The notes beneath the pieces are model-generated. The model was given only the letters and a program-made list of their open reading frames with translations. It was not told the origin of the DNA and ran no database searches. DNA of 64,000 nucleotides from Thioclava sp. GXIMD2076 (GTDB taxonomy: Bacteria; Pseudomonadota; Alphaproteobacteria; Rhodobacterales; Rhodobacteraceae): the NCBI RefSeq assembly GCF_037949795.1, contig NZ_CP149932.1, forward strand, positions 1,849,001-1,913,000, in the 5' to 3' direction. The translations under genes were made by a program, and so were the position numbers. This document shows, one piece after another, positions 60,788-64,000 of the stretch (its first letter is position 1; each line of letters starts with the position of its first letter).

Positions 60788-60864
60788 ATCGAACCGCTCG
60801 GTTCGATGTGGATAAGGCAAGTCCGCTTACCAATCAAGGGCTTTATCGAACCAAGCGGTTCGAT
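60788..60864. promoter_or_regulatory. Two perfect TetR operators
   Basis: ATCGAACCG-CT-CGGTTCGAT (60788-60807) and ATCGAACC-AAGC-GGTTCGAT (60845-60864), both perfect palindromes of the same ATCGAACC half-site, centres 57 bp apart, in the divergent gap between emrA and the TetR gene. Typical double operator for shared repression. Confidence 0.85.
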
Positions 60865-60894
60865 TATATTCACCGAAATCTCTCGGGGGCAGTA

Positions 60895-61548
60895 ATGCAC
60901 GAAAACGATTCTTGTTGTGACGGCCAGATCCGGCGTCACGCTGCGGGGCAGGACCCCGAGAAGCGCGACCAGATCCTGGAAGGCGCATGGAAGATGTTTC
61001 TCGAGCGCGGTTATGACGCGACCACCATGAGCAGTATCTGCAAGGCTGCGGGCGTGTCCAAAGGCACGCTCTATGTCTATTTCGCCGATAAGCAGGATCT
61101 GTTCGTCGGGCTGATCGAACAGCGCAAGCGGATCTTTTTGGCGGGTGTCGACGAGGTTCTGGCGGGGCCGGGCAGTGCCGAGGAGAAGCTTCTGCACTCC
61201 GCGCGGCTGTTGGGGCACAAACTGTGTTCGGAAGATGTCGTGCGCGGCCAGCGTATCGTGATCGGGGTGGCCGAGCGCATGCCGGAACTGGGCCAGCGTT
61301 TCTACGAGACCGGCGCACGGAATTTTCTGGGCGTGCTGTCGGACTGGATGTGTCAGGAAAGCGCCGCGGGGCGCTTTGCCATTGATGATCCGTTGATGAC
61401 TGCCCACCGGTTTTCCGAACTGGTAACGGCAGGGCTATGGCGGCAATGCCTGTTCGGGTTCCGCGCGGCCCCGCCCGCTGACGACGAGATCGAGGCCAAT
61501 TGCCGCGAGGCAGTGCGCATTTTCATGGCGGCCTATGGGCGCCCCTGA
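60895..61548 (+). CDS. TetR/AcrR-family regulator of the efflux operon
   Basis: 217 aa from the ATG at 60895, downstream of the second operator; an upstream ATG at 60808 would put coding sequence across that operator. TetR HTH (TTMSSICKAAGVSKGTLYVY FADK region, residues about 40-65). Divergent from emrAB and likely to repress both units until an inducer binds. A Cys-Cys pair lies near its N-terminus (MHENDSCCDGQIRRH). Confidence 0.9.
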   Translation: MHENDSCCDGQIRRHAAGQDPEKRDQILEGAWKMFLERGYDATTMSSICKAAGVSKGTLYVYFADKQDLFVGLIEQRKRIFLAGVDEVLAGPGSAEEKLLHSARLLGHKLCSEDVVRGQRIVIGVAERMPELGQRFYETGARNFLGVLSDWMCQESAAGRFAIDDPLMTAHRFSELVTAGLWRQCLFGFRAAPPADDEIEANCREAVRIFMAAYGRP

Positions 61549-61565
61549 GGCATGATGTTCCGGTC

Positions 61566-64000
61566 TCAGAGCCCGTGGAAAATCAACATCGCATCGGTCA
61601 CCGGCGCCCCGACAGAGGAGGCAGGATCGACCATAGGGAAAATCTCGATCCGCAGGAAATTGCGCCCATGCTCGCCCTCGGCCCGTTGGGACTGCCCTGT
61701 CCGGATCGCTTCCTGCGTCAGCTCTGCCAGATCCACGAAAGAGAGTTTGGGCGAGACCACCGCCAGTGCGCGGTTCACATCATGCGCCTCCAGCAGGAAC
61801 TGCGCTCCGATCAGGTCGCTGAAGCGGCGGATGCGCAGGTCGGTATCTACGAAGATCACCCCGAGCCCGAGATTGCGCAGCACGGTTTCGGTCTGCTGGT
61901 TCAGCTCGGACAGCTTGTCGATCTGGATCTCGTGCTCGGTGCTTAGCGTCACCAGTTCCTCGTTGACGGCATGCAGTTCCTCGTTCGAGCTCTGCAATTC
62001 CTCGTTGGAGGCCTGAAGCTCCTCATTGGAGGCCTGCAATTCCTCGTTGGAGGCCTGAAGTTCCTCGCCGCTCGCCTCCAGCCGTTCGGTCACATGCTGC
62101 AGCGTTTCCTCTGTCAGACGCAGATCGCGCTCGAGTTCCTGAATGCGGCGTGTCAACAAAAGCGTATCCTCGTTCTGCTGGACGTTGGCCCGCGTCGCCT
62201 CGCTCGGTGCAGGCTCGAGGATCTCGTCCTGCGGATCATCGCGGAAGCTGATATTCGCCAGCATCAACCGCGCACGGCCCAGCTGATCGAGCGGTTCGAG
62301 CCGGAGCGTTACCATCCTCTGGCGGCCATTGCCCATATCCACCGATACATCCCGGCTCGAGGTGTCCACCACGCCCTGTCGCAGCCGTTCTATTCCCACC
62401 TTGATTGTGAATTGCAGGTCGCGATGCACGATCTGGTCTACCGTCCATTCGGCAAGATTATTCATAGTGTCGATAAAGGCGCTCGCCGCGCCGAACCAGC
62501 TGAGCACCTGCCCGTCGGAGGTCAGCAGAATGGAGGAGGGCGCATAGCGTTTGAGAAGCGCGTCATACCCCGCGACAAGCATCTCGCGATGCGTCATGTC
62601 CAGAAAGCTTCCATTGGTATAGGCGACATTGCGCGGAGCGTGACGCGAGGCGGAGAGTTTGCTGGAATGGGCCATGGGCAAGTCGTTGCGCTCGCTCTGG
62701 CGACTGGCGCTGCCGAGCTGGTTCGACAGCATAGTGCGGTCGAGAACACGGCGGCTCGAAGCTTTCTGGAACAGGCGCCAGCGGGTATGGACCTGTTTGA
62801 ACTCGCTGCCGAAGCGACCGACGGATTCGGATGGCCCCAGCAGCAGGTAGCCGTTTTTCTGCAACCCGAAAAGGAACATCGAGATCACCCGCGCCTGCGG
62901 CTCCTCGTTCAGATAGATCAGCATATTGCGGCACGAGATCAGGTCGAGATTCATGAAAGGTGGATCGCTGAGCGCATCATGCACCGAGAAGATGATGGAT
63001 TGCCGCAGCTTGGGTTCGACGATGAACTGGTCACGATGGTGGATGAAATATTTGGCGCGTAGCGCTGGCGGGACTTTGGCCACGCTTTCGGCCGAATAGA
63101 TCCCCGCCGAGGCGATGTCGATGGAACGGCGGTGGACATCGGTGGCGATCACACGGAACTTGCGCTCGAGTTTGGCCTGTTCCAGCGCCTCGGACAGTTC
63201 GATGGCGATCGTATAGGCCTCTTCGCCGCTGGCGCAGCCGGGGATCCAGATCCGGAGGGGGGCATCGTCATCCGACCGCTCGACGAGCTTGTCGAGCGCC
63301 TCCCTACGGAGCACATAAATGGCTTCCTGATCGCGGTAGAACTCGGTTACGCCGATCAGAAGGTCTTGATAGAGTTCCTCGAGCGCGCTGTCATCAGACG
63401 TTAGGAGCGCGTGGTATTCCTCGACGGTGGATATTCCGCGCAGATGCTGACGGCGGTCGATGCGGCGTTGCACATTGACCGGTTTATAGGCCGAGAAATC
63501 GATATGGTATTTGCGTTCCAGCGCCTTCAGGATCGCTTGTGATGCGGTGCCTTTGATCTCCAGTATCGCGTTACGGCCCGATTTTCCCAGCGAGAAGATC
63601 ATATTGATCGCTTCGGGCATTTCCTCGACCGACAGGACACGGTCGGCCGCCCCGGCGGCCAGCACCGAGCGCGGCATGGAGGAGAAGGCCGCCTGCGAGG
63701 GCACCTGTGCTAGTACGGTGGCCTCGGCCGCATGCAATGCCTGTGCGCCGCGCGTCCCGTCGCTTCCCGAACCCGACAGCACGATCGCGACGGTCTTTTC
63801 CGTATCCCGCGTCGCCAGCGATTTGAACAGTGAGTCGATCGGCATGGGCGGTGTCAGGCCACGCGCGCCATAGGCGGTGACGATGAACCGGTCCTCGCTC
63901 AGTTCGACCGTCTGGTTGGGGCTGTTGAGATAGATCGTGTCCGGCTCGATCCTCATGCCGTCTTCGATGTGGATGATTCGCAGATTTGTGCGGCGGCTCA
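61566..64000 (-). CDS. CheB-CheR-PAS fusion protein (N-terminus off window)
   Basis: At least 811 codons, open through the window edge; the missing start of the CheB domain lies beyond 64000. Order: CheB methylesterase C-terminal part (VLSGSGSDGTRGAQAL), CheR methyltransferase (IPGCASGEEAYTIAIELSEA; DLISCRNMLIYL), a heptad-repeat coiled coil (SGEELQASNEELQ...), a PAS domain. Such hybrids act in chemotaxis-like signalling, often as part of non-motility Che clusters. Neighbours on this side are unrelated. Confidence 0.92.
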   Translation of the reverse strand, partial: SRRTNLRIIHIEDGMRIEPDTIYLNSPNQTVELSEDRFIVTAYGARGLTPPMPIDSLFKSLATRDTEKTVAIVLSGSGSDGTRGAQALHAAEATVLAQVPSQAAFSSMPRSVLAAGAADRVLSVEEMPEAINMIFSLGKSGRNAILEIKGTASQAILKALERKYHIDFSAYKPVNVQRRIDRRQHLRGISTVEEYHALLTSDDSALEELYQDLLIGVTEFYRDQEAIYVLRREALDKLVERSDDDAPLRIWIPGCASGEEAYTIAIELSEALEQAKLERKFRVIATDVHRRSIDIASAGIYSAESVAKVPPALRAKYFIHHRDQFIVEPKLRQSIIFSVHDALSDPPFMNLDLISCRNMLIYLNEEPQARVISMFLFGLQKNGYLLLGPSESVGRFGSEFKQVHTRWRLFQKASSRRVLDRTMLSNQLGSASRQSERNDLPMAHSSKLSASRHAPRNVAYTNGSFLDMTHREMLVAGYDALLKRYAPSSILLTSDGQVLSWFGAASAFIDTMNNLAEWTVDQIVHRDLQFTIKVGIERLRQGVVDTSSRDVSVDMGNGRQRMVTLRLEPLDQLGRARLMLANISFRDDPQDEILEPAPSEATRANVQQNEDTLLLTRRIQELERDLRLTEETLQHVTERLEASGEELQASNEELQASNEELQASNEELQSSNEELHAVNEELVTLSTEHEIQIDKLSELNQQTETVLRNLGLGVIFVDTDLRIRRFSDLIGAQFLLEAHDVNRALAVVSPKLSFVDLAELTQEAIRTGQSQRAEGEHGRNFLRIEIFPMVDPASSVGAPVTDAMLIFHGL
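61968..62080 (-). repeat. 21-bp tandem repeats encoding a coiled coil
   Basis: About five tandem 21-bp units encode ELQASNE/ELQSSNE heptads between the CheR and PAS domains. This heptad repeat is usual for CheB-CheR-PAS fusions and its copy number may vary between strains. Confidence 0.75.

Noticed and set aside
61968..62080. Tandem repeats suggesting a CRISPR-like array or minisatellite
   Set aside because: They are in-frame 21-bp heptad codons of the coiled coil normal for CheB-CheR-PAS proteins, without spacers.

Overview
The window is GC-rich alphaproteobacterial DNA. Codon use, a terminase-GpA prophage with a fused protease-capsid gene, and a Hint-domain protein of a type common in the family all suggest Rhodobacteraceae (Thioclava/Paracoccus/Rhodobacter-like). 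This is inference; no rRNA gene is present to settle the genus.

Layout. (1) 1-1856 is chromosome: an Fe(III) ABC permease followed by tRNA-Thr(TGT). (2) 1917-50548 is one integrated island of about 48.6 kb. It is bounded by a 16-bp direct repeat of the tRNA-Thr 3' end (1917-1932 and 50533-50548), with a tyrosine integrase just inside the left end. Inside it lie a left cargo segment (IS1182-family copy 1, Nudix, DUF2268 protease, soluble chemoreceptor; 3.4-8.5 kb), a siphophage-type prophage (8.7-38.0 kb), a decayed IS3-family element, and a right cargo segment (39.3-50.1 kb) of redox enzymes, hydrolases and five regulators. The right segment also holds a second IS1182 copy in inverted orientation. 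(3) 50.5-64 kb is chromosome: a three-gene beta-glucan-synthase-like operon (GT2 synthase, periplasmic glycan enzyme, membrane-fusion protein), a LicD/CTP-transferase pair, an EmrAB-type efflux operon with divergent TetR regulator, and the 3' part of a CheB-CheR-PAS fusion gene that runs off the window.

Prophage logic. A CI-like repressor (10832-11137) and a Cro-like protein (11229-11426) diverge. A palindromic operator, TTAGC-N5-GCTAA, lies between them and occurs twice more upstream of a leftward operon (49-aa membrane protein, GapR/DUF2312, three small proteins). The rightward early genes include a replication-organiser-like protein and end at a terminator at 14590. The late genes follow lambda order: Nu1, GpA, W, portal, ClpP-protease/scaffold/capsid fusion, capsid cement, head-tail joining, tail terminator, tail tube, G and G-T made by a -1 frameshift at GGGAAAC, tape measure (2009 aa with about 17 repeats of 27 aa), tail-tip proteins and fibre, then a fused membrane-endolysin protein and nested Rz/Rz1 spanins. 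Two extra-gene cassettes (Hint/cold-shock/small basic protein; an AT-rich small gene) each end in a terminator, as morons do.

The points most worth following up are the membrane-endolysin fusion, the tape-measure repeat array, the Hint cassette inside the tail operon, the internal start in the capsid polyprotein, the island boundaries, and the glucan-synthase operon whose C-terminus lacks a canonical PilZ motif. No CRISPR array, rRNA gene or recognisable defence system was seen.
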